From contig NC_073306.1 of the NCBI RefSeq assembly GCF_027595985.1, forward strand, positions 195,933,500-195,997,499: 64,000 nucleotides of DNA, given 5' to 3'. Made by a program: the position numbers and the translations under genes. The notes under the pieces are model-generated. The model was not told the origin of the DNA, searched no databases, and was given only the letters and a program-made list of their open reading frames with translations. Positions 12,183-24,600 of this stretch are shown here, in pieces (the stretch's first letter is position 1; each line of letters opens with the position of its first letter). This stretch comes from Sorex araneus. Taxonomy: Eukaryota > Chordata > Mammalia > Eulipotyphla > Soricidae.

Positions 12183-12470
12183 GACTGGGGCGATAGCCGT
12201 ATAAGGCATAAAATTAAGTGTTAAATTATTGTTACTAATATATTTATAAGACGTTTATATGGTCAGAGCCTGGCAAGCTACCTGTGGCATATTTGATATG
12301 CCAAAAACAGTAACAATAGGTCTCATTCCCCTGACCCTAAAAGAGCCTCCAATCATTGGGAAAGACGAGTAAGGAGAAGCTGCTAAAATCTCAGGGCTGG
12401 GAGGAATAGAAACGTTACTGGTGCCCGATCGAGTAAATCGACGAACAATGGGATGACAGTGATACAGTGA
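12183..12470 (+). mobile_element. Type C composite retroposon, internally deleted
   Basis: A short SINE-like head ('gactggggcgatagccgt'), unrelated AT-rich filler, then the type C block ('ctcattcccctgaccctaaa', 'ctaaaatctcagggctggga') and the RTE-like tail. It ends about 120 bp from GC exon 12. Confidence 0.7.
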
Positions 12471-12588
12471 TAAAATAACTTTGGGTTGATCATATGATAA
12501 TATGATATGTAGTTTGAGAAATCTCTGTCTATGATTTACAAAATATGCTGTAAGACCTATAATTTTCTGCTTTAAAAATAAGACTTAC

Positions 12589-12643
12589 CTAAGATAGTAT
12601 GCAGGTACCAACACTACAGGGCAGTCTTCATCTCAGCATCAAT
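12589..12643 (-). CDS. GC: GC exon 12: last coding codons and start of the 3' UTR
   Basis: The acceptor is GTTTTAG. The exon encodes IDAEMKTAL and then TAG (12614-12616), matching the human C-terminus IDAELKNIL. It continues 25 nt as 3' UTR to the donor GTAAGTC (GT at 12587-12588). The coding part is 30 nt. The intron before it is about 5 kb. Confidence 0.93.
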
Positions 12644-15600
12644 CTAAAACAAAAAGAAAATGCCATCAAATTCATAAAGTATTTCCTTGTAGACTATTAG
12701 GTCATATAAAACATAGAGACAAAATTGAAACCTTGAGAGGAAACGATTCTTGTTAAAGTATAGTTTTCATATTAAACTTTTTATGGACTATTCTTCAAAA
12801 ATTTTAGACTATATTCTTTTCCTTAAAGATCTTATTGTGGCTTGGCAAAAGTAAACAGGAAAAATGACAATAGAGTGCAAAAAGTGTCAGTTGCTCTATG
12901 TAAGTTGGATCTTGAGAAGAACATGGATGCCAAGGGAGAATTCTTAGAGGAATTGAAAAATTTCAGCGTCTCTGCCAGAGTGAGAGAGGGGTCCAAGTTT
13001 CATCTTGATCTTCAGACAGAAGTGAGCTGAGGAAAGGTAGAAAAACATTTTTGGTTTGTCAACTAATCATTCTAAAACTTGTCTCTCTATTCCAGGAATG
13101 GTTTGAGTGAAGCAAAATTTGTGGGCTAACGCACACAATTTAGCAGTAAAGTAAAATGACGTGTTCTTAACTTTAGACTCTTTTAAATAAATTGAAATTA
13201 CTCTGGAGAAAAGTAGATCAGTGGAAGATATGAACAGATGGGAGAGTCTCTGAAAGGACCAACAAAACATCTCTATAGAGGGGCTGGAGTGATAGTACAG
13301 TGGGTAGGGCATTTGCCTTGCACGTGGCTGACCCGGGTTTGATTCCCAGCATCCTATATGGTTCCCTAAGCACTGCCAGGAGTGATTCCTGAGTGCAGAA
13401 CCAGGAGTCAGACCTGACCATTGCTGAGTGTTACCCAAAAAGAAAAAAAAAAAAACAAACCACATCTCTATGGAATAGGATGCATACTGAACTGATGGAG
13501 GAATCTTGGTGTAAGGCATTTGACAGAATATTAAGAGCAGAAAGCCCTGTGTCCAGCAATGCCCAGCTGTGTTGGACACTCTTCCATTTCTTCACACCTT
13601 CATTCTATGTAGAGATCAGTCACCATGTGCCGGCATCTCATGAGGTTTACAGGAGAAAGTCAGTCATTTTAGTTGAAATAAGGGACTACATTAATTAGCT
13701 ACAACAAGAAAATCAAACTCAGTCCCACATAAAGGACCAACGTCATTTAAGACAGAGGTCTTTGTGCAGTGTCCCTATTTGGTCATTGGTGGGTGTGTTT
13801 CTCACATAGCTTCCCACCACACTATGTTGTGATAGATATTCTGGAAGTTCACAGCACTGTGCTGCATGAAAGACATATATCGGGGGACCCAGGGAAAATT
13901 TTGCTTTTTAGTGAAAAGCAAGTGACAGTTGCTAGTTATGATAACTATTTCTTTCCGGGAGTGCATTTATAGCACCTTTATGTATAGGTAAGATGCCAAC
14001 TACTTGAGAAATACAGACCTTTAATTCATCCAGGAGGCAGATAGGAAGAGGAATATTTTAAGAAGTGCAATCTTTGTGAACTTTGAACTTTGAACCCAGA
14101 TGGCTAATTATGTTTGCAAATGAACATCAGGCATGGAGGAAATTTAACAGTGGGGTGGTGGAAAGTGTACACGGGGGAAGGGATGGTTGTTGGAATATTA
14201 TGTAACTGAAACCCAGTCATAAATAACCTTGTAAATGTGTATCTCACTGTGATTCAATAATTTGTTTTAAATTTGCAATGAAATACTCATGCTATGTACA
14301 AGACAAATAAAAAGATCTGGCAAGGTGCAAATGCTTTTAAGGGAGAAAGAGTAGGAGAGAAGGGTATAGAAGAAGTATAATGGGGGAGGGAAAAGGCTGA
14401 CTTGGAGAAGCATTTACATTTAAAGAAATATGAGCCCAAGATGGCATGGAGATAGTAGAAGGGTTATAATGCATGTGTCCTACCCTTTTAGATGCCCAAT
14501 AGTGCAAGGTCCCCTGAGCATTCCTGGAGTTCTAAGCACTGCTGGGTATGGCCCTTATGATCTCCTGGTACCCTGCTGTGGCCCTGGTGTTCATCATTCT
14601 TGTACCTGAACTGACCTGTCTAGTGGGGTTAATGCTGGACACCCTGGCATTGCTCATGGATGCCCTCCACTACAGAAAGAGAAAAAAATGAACCTCAAAA
14701 TTTAAAGTAGTAAGAAAAAAAGAATAATAAGGTTGGAATGAATAGACCCATAAGATTTCAATTTCCTTATCATTGATTTGAAGTTTATTGGGATGTCTAA
14801 AAGAAAAAAAATTAAATGAATCCACATTTTATCATTAAGTTCTCTAACATTTTGAAAGACATTTGTGACCTTCAGTAACTCTTCACTCTTCAGCTGCATA
14901 TCTTTTTTTTTGGGGGGGGTCACACTTGGTGATGCATAGGGATTACTCCTTGGCTCTGTACTCAGGAATTACCCCTGGCGGTGCTCAGGGGACCATATGG
15001 GATGCTGAGAATTCAACCTGGATCGGCCTCATGCAAGGCAAACGTCCTACCCGCCATGCTATTGCTCCAGCCCCTAGCTGCATATCTTTGTGATAAAGCA
15101 AACATTTATAACTAAGATTGAAATGCCTGGAGAAAAGTGAATTAAACTATACATTCTGCCTATTGTTCCTATATCCATATGCATCTACATGTGTGAATAA
15201 AGTTTACAAAATATTTGTTCTCACATGAAATAGATTCTGCTTCTCATATATTCTTATTTTTCTTGGTAATGTTGGTTAACAAGATTCATATGTTTCAGGG
15301 AGCCAATTGTACACCTCTTCAAAAGATATATTCCCCTATCAAGCTCATCCCCAAAGTACCAGTATCTTTTAGTCCATTCTGGCCTGTTCATTCCTCTTCC
15401 TGTTATTTTGAAAATAGTTTTTCATCAGAGTCCAAAGATTTTTTTATTTGGCGCCTTCCGCCCAGAGATGAACCAAGAGCCGCGGCACGAGAAGCAGAGC
15501 CTCCGCGCCTACTGACTGTGATCCTGAGGTCTCCTAACCCATTTTGGCACCAGAGCGGATTCTTGCAGCCATCCATTTTGACTGTGAACTGAGCTAAAAT

Positions 15601-18600
15601 ATTAGAAACCCAAAACCGCGCAGCTGGACTTAAAGTCTTCACTCTTAGCAATGAAGAGAAATTATTAGATGATGCCTATTCAGCAGGCCTGATTGTTGGG
15701 GAAAATTTCCAATCAATAATAGTGAGTTCTGTATGGAAATATGAAATGTACTCAATATATATAGAGAATAATGGGAATATCATTAGCTACTTAGATGGGG
15801 GTTGGGGTGGGAGGGGGGTGTATTGGGGTTCTTGGTGGTGGAACGGGTGCACTGGTGAAGGGATGGTGGTTTAATCAGTATTTGACTGTGACTTAAACCT
15901 GAAAGCTTTGTATTTTTTTTTCTTGTTTTCACGGTGGTTCAATAAAATATTTCTTTAAGGAAAAAAAAAAGATTTTTTATTTGACTTTGTCTGCTCTTTT
16001 GCTTTGTTTATTTGAATGCCACATATGAGTGAGATCAGAAAAATCTTCATATCGTTTGCTACACATAGACTAGATAAAGTTACATCTCACCGGTAATATA
16101 CAAGCATTTCTATCCCCTCTCTAAATTCTGGTTTTTAATTTTTTGATGGCTTCTCACACCTGAAAGAACAGCCTACACCTCACTGTAGTTTTGGCTTGTG
16201 TTTTTCCTCTATTCATGATAACGAGCATGTTTTCATGTACTTGCTGGTCATCTCTATCTTCTTTGGTAAAGGACCTTCTTAGCTCTTCTGCCCGTTTTTT
16301 GATTTGATTTTTTTTATTCCTTGAACATTAGTTCTTTGTCAGATATATGAATATTTTCACCCATTTAATAGGGTATTTTCTGTTTAAGTGGTAAGTTCTT
16401 CTGGCTATGCAGAAATCTTTCAGTTTGTTGTGATCCCATTTGTTGGTGCGAGATCCCTGCAGATACCACTAGAAGCAATACTATACTTCTAGTATTAAAA
16501 ACAGAATTAAAAGCAGACATTTTGCCTGTTTTTAATTCAGTGAATCTTATATTTTCACTCTATGACCCAGGCTTTTGTTTGTTTGGGGGCCACATCTGTT
16601 GGTGCTCAGTGTTTACTCCTGGCTCTGTGCTCAGGAATCACTCACTCTCTGTTGGTTCTGGGACCATATGGGATGTTGGGAATCAGCAGCATGTAAGGCA
16701 AGAGCCTTACTCAGTGTACTATCACTTTTAGTCCTAAGATCCAAATTTTTAATCAATTTTTACTAACTTTTGTGTATGGTATGAGATGGTGATCGAGTTT
16801 CATTCCTTTGCATGCAGTTTTTTATATTATTTTTCCTGCAACATTTATTGAAGAGGCATTTCTTCATTTTGTGGTTATGTGTCCTTTATTATGTTGTCTA
16901 TCTCTATATGTGAGGATTTATTTATTTCTTGGGCTCTGAATCCTATTCCATTGATCTGTGTACCTATTTTTATTTGAGCACTACTACTTGTTTTTACTCT
17001 GTTATAGTAGTACTAGTTGAAATTGAGGAGTGTGGTTTTATTGATTAGATTTTTCTGTACTGTTAGATGGTTAAATGTTACAACTCTGAGAAAAACCTTG
17101 CTTCACTATGTTTTGTTGCTTGTATTCATAAAACCATTTTGTTAGCAAAATTTCATAAGTTTAGGAAAGACTTCAATTACACTTTTAAAATTAGCATGAC
17201 ATGGAATAAAAGTTATATATTAACAGGCAGGCTGCACATAATGACATTTCAATTACAAGTAAATATAAATATAAGTTGATGTGCTTAAAATGAGGTGCAG
17301 TTCACATGTCAATAGTTAAATTTTCACTTGCCGAAAGTAGATAATGGACCAAATATGATGACCTCTCAGTGTCTGTGTTACAAGCTATAATGCCAAAAGT
17401 AGAGAGAGAGTATGGGGAATATTGTCTGCCATGGAGGCAGGGGAAGGGTGGGAAAGGGGGGGTATACCCGGAATATCGGTGGTGGGGTGTTTGATCAGTA
17501 TGAGATTGTAACCCAAACATGAAAGCTTGTAACTATCTCACGGTGATTCAATAAAATTTAAAACATTTTTTTAAAAAAGAGTTAAATTTTCTTACCTCTG
17601 AATCACAGTAGAGAGGAGGTGAGTTCATGGAACAGCACTTGGTGGCAAAGTCTGAGCGTTTGTCCACCAGCTCTTCAAGTTCTGAATCAGAGGCATCAGG
17701 CAATTTGGCTCTTAATCGCCCCGCCAATCTGAAAGACCATTGTAATGTAAAGTTCTAGCAAATGAATTTTAAGCACAGTAGCCAACGCAAAATAATAGCC
17801 ACTTGGGGTCTTTTATAAATACAATGCCATAAAAGTACTTATCTTTGACAAGAAAATGTTATGTGTAGGATGATTTTGATTTTCTGTTTGTGACTCAGTT
17901 TGAGATATAAAAGCAAGGCAACATACAAATTGGCGCTGAATTTGAACTCTAGACTTCCTTATTTATTCACTCACCCAATTATTTCAACATACATGGGTAC
18001 TTCTATTTTCTCTTAACTTTCCAGCTTTTCTCTAGTTCTAGATTCTAAACTCCTTAAGTGCTATTTACCTTATGGAACTAAATGCCATACTAATGCTTTT
18101 CCTCTTCTTTCATATTTTATACATTTTCCCCTCAGCTTGCCTGCTTCTTATCTATTTATGATGGAAGACGTGGAAATGATTATCAGAAAATTTTGTCACT
18201 AGTATTTTACTCTACCACTAGTTAATTCTCCATCTCATTTTGAAGATGGTACTACAACTTGACTTCTTTTAATCCTTTCACAATTTGATTTGGTGAATGT
18301 TACCCTCATAATGGACAACTCAGCTCAGTTTTACTGTATTCAAGAAATAATTTCCAGCACGCTAATAGGTAATGGGAAATAGAAGGGTCACAAATTTATT
18401 CTGAGTTGATCTTGGCATGGTGGAATCCCAAAAAAGGCAGTTAATAGGTTTAGGGGGACTTATATTGATCTCAAGCTTTATGGAAATGATTCAGGTCTTA
18501 GTTGGAAGAGAAGGAAAGTCAGGCTAAAATTACACACAGGAGAACAGAGGGAAAGGGAAATAGGATTGTAAATTCCTAGATTCAATCATCTCAATTTTCT

Positions 18601-21600
18601 TTAATTTCATAAAACTAAAGGCTAATTCTAACACATTCCTCTGAAATTGAGATTACATTAAATTTCACTCAAATGTCTCTTGCAATCCTAGAATTCAAAA
18701 TTGTTGGCAGAAAGTTTAATCATGAATGATATGTTTAGGATTATTCTATACAGCTTCCATAGTATTATGTTCATTATACAATTGAATAATTTTCTGGCAA
18801 CTTGGAAATAGCAATTTTGAATTTAAGAATATTTTAGCTTTGTTTTAATTTCTCTCAGAGGTTTCCTATGGTTAACTGCATCAAGGTCATTGAAGGAAGT
18901 GTCCGATTTTGGGAAACTTTTTAAAAATGGGAAACTGGGGATACTGATGGTGGGAAATATACACTGGTGGAGTATACTGGTGGGTGTTAGAACATTGTAT
19001 GACTGAACCCAACCATGAACAGCTTTGTAATTGTGTATCTCATGGTGATTCAATAAAAAATAAAAATGAATAAGATGGATCTAAAATGCTATTAAATGGT
19101 GTTGTCTTCTCATGAAAGATATTTTCCAGGAGCCCAGTAAAACCTCTTCTTTTTTATTATAACCTATTATTTTAGTGATAATATCTGTAATAAATAATTT
19201 TCTATTTGATAAAAATGTTAATTATAGAACAGCAATTATTTGTATTTTTAATTTCTTGGTCTCACATGCTGGTGCTAGTACACGGTGATGATGGGTGATA
19301 CTATACTTGATTGAAAGTTTGAGTTTTTAATCAGATAATATGTAAATAATATGTAATAAGACTAGATAATATGTTTTAGCAGTTCTAGAGTTACTCATTT
19401 GCAGTGATATTTACATATTTAGGGCAAGAAGGTGAATAAACTTTTTTTTTTTGCTTTTTTTGGGTCACACCTGGCGATGCACAGGGGTCACTCCTGGCTC
19501 TGCACTTAGGAATTACTCCTGGCGGTGCTCAGGGGACCATATGGAATGCTGGGAATTGAACGTGGGTTGGCCGCAGGCAAGGCAAACGCCCTACTCACTG
19601 TGCTATCATTCCAGCCCCAAGAAGGTGAATTAAACTTTTGAATACTTTTCTCTTTTTAAAGTCGACTTTTTGGGGCTGGAGCAGTAGCACATGGGGTAGG
19701 GCATTTGCCTTGCATGCAGCCGACCCAGGTTCTATTCCCAGCATCCCATATGGTCCCCTGAGCACGGCCAGGGGTAATTCCTGAGTGCAGAACCAGGAGT
19801 AACCCCTGTGCATCGCCGGGTGTGACCCAAAAAGAAAAAAAAGATAAAGTAGACTTCTTGAGCTTTGTAACATACACATGAGACTGTGGTCTGTAGATTT
19901 TTTTTTTACCTTAGAATGTTTTCTAACATTCTTACATGTTTTCTTTCAGAACTCAGTTTCTTTTTATACCTGTCACACTCTGAGTACTTTTTCCTAAAGT
20001 CTTTTGTTAGAACCTCATCTCTTTCTTTTTTTGTTTTATTGGGCCACACCTGGTAATGCTCAGGGGTACTCCTGCCTCCTCATTCAGGAATTACTCCTGG
20101 TAGTACTTGGGGATCATATGGGATGCTGTGGATCAAACCTGGATCAGTGTGTACAAGGCAAGCGACCTACTTGCTGTCCTATTGCCCCTTGGCACTTCAC
20201 TTCTTTTTTAGTATTTACTTATCACAGTCTAGATCTTCAACTGCTTTCAAATCACAGTACCAGGCTATTAATATTGATAAATTTGGAGTATACAGACAGA
20301 ACCAGTCCCTTACTTTTTCTTGTATTCAGTAAATGTGTTTTCTGAATAATCTGCACATAGCTCTTGTCCTTTTTCAATAAAAGAAGATAGTTCTTCCTTC
20401 AGTTGAGGGCCCTGTAAAAAAAATAATTACATAGCAAAATTATATCTTAAAACACAATTCAAGCATTCCTTAAATGAGCATTCCTTGGAACACATCAGCA
20501 TTAATGCTTATTATACACATCAGACATTATCAAATTTGCAAAAGACCCTATCGTAAATACTTAAGGCTTTATTAGCTATGTGGCCTGCCATGATAGCACA
20601 AAAGCAGTAGTTGTAAACAATAAACCCACATGGCTGTGTTTCGGGGAAATGTTTGGAACACTGAGCATATGTGAAACTTAAATCTTTGTGTAACAAAACA
20701 TGAATATTAAACAAGGTATAAACTTTGTATAAATAATAAAACAACATTGGTGAATAAAACGTGACAAATTGTACCTTTGAGTTAAAACAGGCAGTCGCAT
20801 CTCCAGAGGAGCAACATTCACCAAGACTGTTCAGGGTTGGCTCAAGTATTTTACTGAGAAATACTTCTGGAATATGAGTCTTCCTACTTAGTTCAAAGGC
20901 ATACCTGGCAGGAGGAAAGGAGATGATACTATTTTATGTGTACTCATTTGTTAGTCATGTTTTGAAATTTGACATTTATTCAAAAGACTGTGTATCTGAA
21001 ATTGCAGCTGGCAGTGACAACTCACTGACAAATTGCTATGTTGTTGGTCTTTGCCCCCTCCTGGCAGTACTCAGGGTGCTAATTCTGACAAGTTTCTGTT
21101 GTGAAGCAAGAATGATGCTCACTCCTGGTGGTGCTCAGTATCGACCAGAGGCCCCTGCATGCATACTCCCTTGAACTCCCTTCCCTGCCCCCTGCTTATG
21201 AAATATTTTTTATGCCACATGTATGTATAGGCTCATAGTGTGTCTAACTGATGCTGCATGCAACCATAGTGCATTTAATTCTTAGGTGGATAAAAACAGA
21301 AAAGGGTTACTACTTTTTCTGTATAATTTTCATTTAATGCTAGCGAATATTATTTAATTCTAGTGAATAATCTCAGCTGTTGAAAATGTACTCAGATGAA
21401 TGCTACGTACTGATCCATAGCTTTAGTGCTTCCTTTACCACAAATAATTTTGTTTGTCGGCATCTGAGCATCTGGCATTTCTGGTGATTGGGCAGCTGGT
21501 GTGAAGTAAGCGCACACAAAGACGTCCATGGGGGTTTTTTCTTGACAACAGTCTTGAAACTTAGAATTCTTGTTGGATAAATTGTTGCATAGTTTTACTG

Positions 21601-24600
21601 TGTGTTCCGGCAACTGTAAGAGTAATTTGTGAACATATACTGTTAGTTTTTTGTCATTATAGTTAAGAATAAAGAAAAAAGGCACTTAGGTTGATGAGCA
21701 TTATGATTGTGAGTTCACACAGTAAATCGAGGGCTGCTGTGATGCATGTTGCATTTGGTGGCCCAGATCTGCCTCCCCGCCTCCCCCACCTCCCCAGGAC
21801 TCCCCAACAGAGAGACAGAGATTCCAGTCGGAGGGAGGGGGAGATGGGGGACCACCGTCTGATGGTGAAAATCGCCCCTTTAATGCAGAGCTGATAGGAT
21901 AGTTATAGAACATCTGAAGGGGGATTGAGGTAAGGACAGGTGCAATTGGTCATTTACATTTGACAGAGGAAATTCTCTTGGAGAGATTAATTCAAGAAGA
22001 CACTCTGTCTCCCAGGGACATCTACATTGCTTTGCTCTTTCCCTCTAGTTGTGTAAGCTATCAGTACTTGCAGTTGTTTCGATAAACACAGTAAGAGACA
22101 AAGATCCCAACACTTACTTCTCTGGGCTCGGAGTTGCTTGCTCTCCGAGCAAGCAAGGCTTTTACTGTAAATCCCAGATTAAGTCCTCAGGCCAGTTCAC
22201 TTTGTCCTTCCCCATGGGGGTCTGTCTCTTAGGTTATAACAGCTTGCATCAAGACCATGCATTTGTGCTTTCTAGAATGTCCCATTTCGATGCCGAGTGG
22301 CTTTGCCACTCACCCCGGGTCCATCCTAGTCCCACAGCGGGACTTCCCTTTTGGGGTGTTAGGAACTACAGAAACTGAAGCCTGAGTTGAGTAATTATGG
22401 CCTTGTAATTATGCCCAGGAGCAGATGTATTTCAGAGTTAATCAACTCCCAAATATTAGGAGCATTGCATTAATGGTCTTTCTGTGTTTAACCAAAGAAC
22501 ATTGCTCTATAGTAAAATATAAAAAGGCTACAGGGGAAATAGAAGAGCAGGTACAAATGTACAGCACTTCAAATACAAAGCAGTACAAATACAAGTTCAG
22601 AATTACCAGAAAGTTCTGGCTTACAAGTAATCAAGACTGACTTGGGGAACTGTGACCATGAGGGATAAAGTGTGCAAGGGGAAGGTTAAAGATAAACATG
22701 AAGTTAGGGATGCTAGTAAGGGCATGTTAAGCTTCTCTGAGGAAGAAAGGGGGCAATTCACTGATGAAGCCCAAAGCACTTAGGGTCAATATCCAACACA
22801 AATGAAAGGTTGAAGATAGACTGTAACCAAATCAGGGATGTTAGCAAGGGCCTGATAAACTTCTCTGGGAGGAGGAAAGGGGCAATTCACTGGTGAAGCT
22901 TAAACACTTAGGGTTGATATTCAAGATATGATGTTGTTTTTGGTGTACACAAAACTTAGTACGAGTGCTGTGTAAATGAGTAAAATGTGATGATTATGAT
23001 CTGTGTCTGTACTACTCACTACTATTGAGCATTTTGAATGTTACTGAACTCATTTTGGAGGGGCTACAATTGACAGGGTTTGAGTCAGGGCTACTCCAGA
23101 CTCTGCTCAGTGCCAGCTCCGCGTGGTACTCAGGCAACCATAGGTGCTGCCAGGGATGGAACCACAACTCACCACAAGCAAGACAAACACCTTGGCCCTT
23201 GTACTGTCACTCTGGTCCTGAAGATTAAATCTTACTAATGTTAAGTATATTAAACTTAGTCATATTATGACTGGGCTAGAGTGATAGCACAGTGGTAGGA
23301 CGTTTGCCTTGCATGCGGCCGACCTGGGTTCGATTCCTCCATCCCTCTCTTAGAGCCCAGCAAGCTACCGAGAGTATCTTGCCCGCATGGCAGAGCCTGG
23401 CAAGCTACCCGTGGCATGTTCGATATGCCAAAAACAGTAACAACAAGTCTCGAAATGGAGACGTTACTGGTGCCCACTCGAGCAAATCGATGAGCAATGG
23501 ATGACAGTAACAGTGATACAGTGATACATGTTATGACTAAATATTGTAGTGGTCTCTGCAGGTTGAATAAAGTCTTGGAAATCAGAATCTTGTCATTATT
23601 TCAAAGTGTGGACTTTGCAATTCACAAATTCAAGTTGCTAATCTTCTCTAAGTTGTTTTCATATTTGTAAAATAGTTAATATATTAACTCTTTAGAAAAA
23701 TGTGAGGTTGTGTTGGAATGATGCATTGAGAAACCAAACGCCATGTAATATTGGCTGCCTGTGTCCGCGGGCAGACAGTCTTACCTCTTTGGCCATACAG
23801 TCCTCAGATGTAGACTCACAGCACTTTGAAAGGATCCTGGTGATATCTTCAGCTAGTGGCAACACATCTTTCAGATCAGCCGTTGGAACTTTCTGGGCTA
23901 GTTTTATGAGATGGCTAAAGAGTTAAAAATCATTTTGTTAGCATACACATGTTCTCAATTTTTCTTTCATTTGAACATGCTGTCTAGAACAGAGGCTCGA
24001 AAACTTATTTGGCTGAACAAACCCTATTTAGATAAGAAGATTAATGCCTCAGGCCAAAGAGATAGTACATTGGGTAGGGCATTTGTCTTGCCGGCAGCCA
24101 ACCTGGATTCAATCTCCTGGACTGGAGCAATAGCACAGTGGGTAGGGAGTTTGCCTTGCACGTGGCCGAACTGGGTTCAATTCCTCCGTCCCTCTGAGAG
24201 AGCCAGGCAAGCTACGGAGAGTATCATACCCGCACAGCAAAGCCTGGCAAGCTACCCATGGTGTATTTGATATGCCAAAAACAGTAACAAGTCTCACAAT
24301 GAAGACGTTACTGGTGCCCGCTTGAGCAAATCGATGAGCAATGGGACGACAGTGCATCCCACATGATACCTTGAGCACTGTCAGGAATAATTTCTGAAGA
24401 CATAGCTAGGAGTAACACCTGAGTACCCCGGATATGTCCCCTTGCCTGCCACCCCCCACCAAAAAAAGATCAGTGCCTAGAAATCTCTCTTCTTTGTCAG
24501 AAGCAGACACAAACTTTCCAATTGCATCTGAGGCTACTAACCATTGCTCCAACTCCTTACCTCCACCCAGGGGCCATATCATGTTGCCCACTTTCGGTAA

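Larger units (their letters stand above)
12644..17595. other. GC intron 11: remaining sequence
   Basis: Outside the SINEs, L1 pieces and the composite element, 12644-13278, 13458-14149, 14276-14902 and 15084-15433 show no gene or named repeat. 14450-14640 carries a faint outline of an old type A SINE ('caaggtcccctgagcattcc'). A 62-codon frame at 12842-13030 resembles no family I know. Confidence 0.6.

Noticed and set aside
19673-19750. tRNA gene (the SINE heads have A and B boxes)
   Set aside because: The heads lack a foldable acceptor stem and anticodon arm and are followed by SINE bodies, so they are tRNA-derived SINE promoters.
21691-21913. Pro-rich frame at the end of the solo LTR
   Set aside because: It follows the C/T-rich R-U5-like part of the LTR and has no matching downstream coding sequence.
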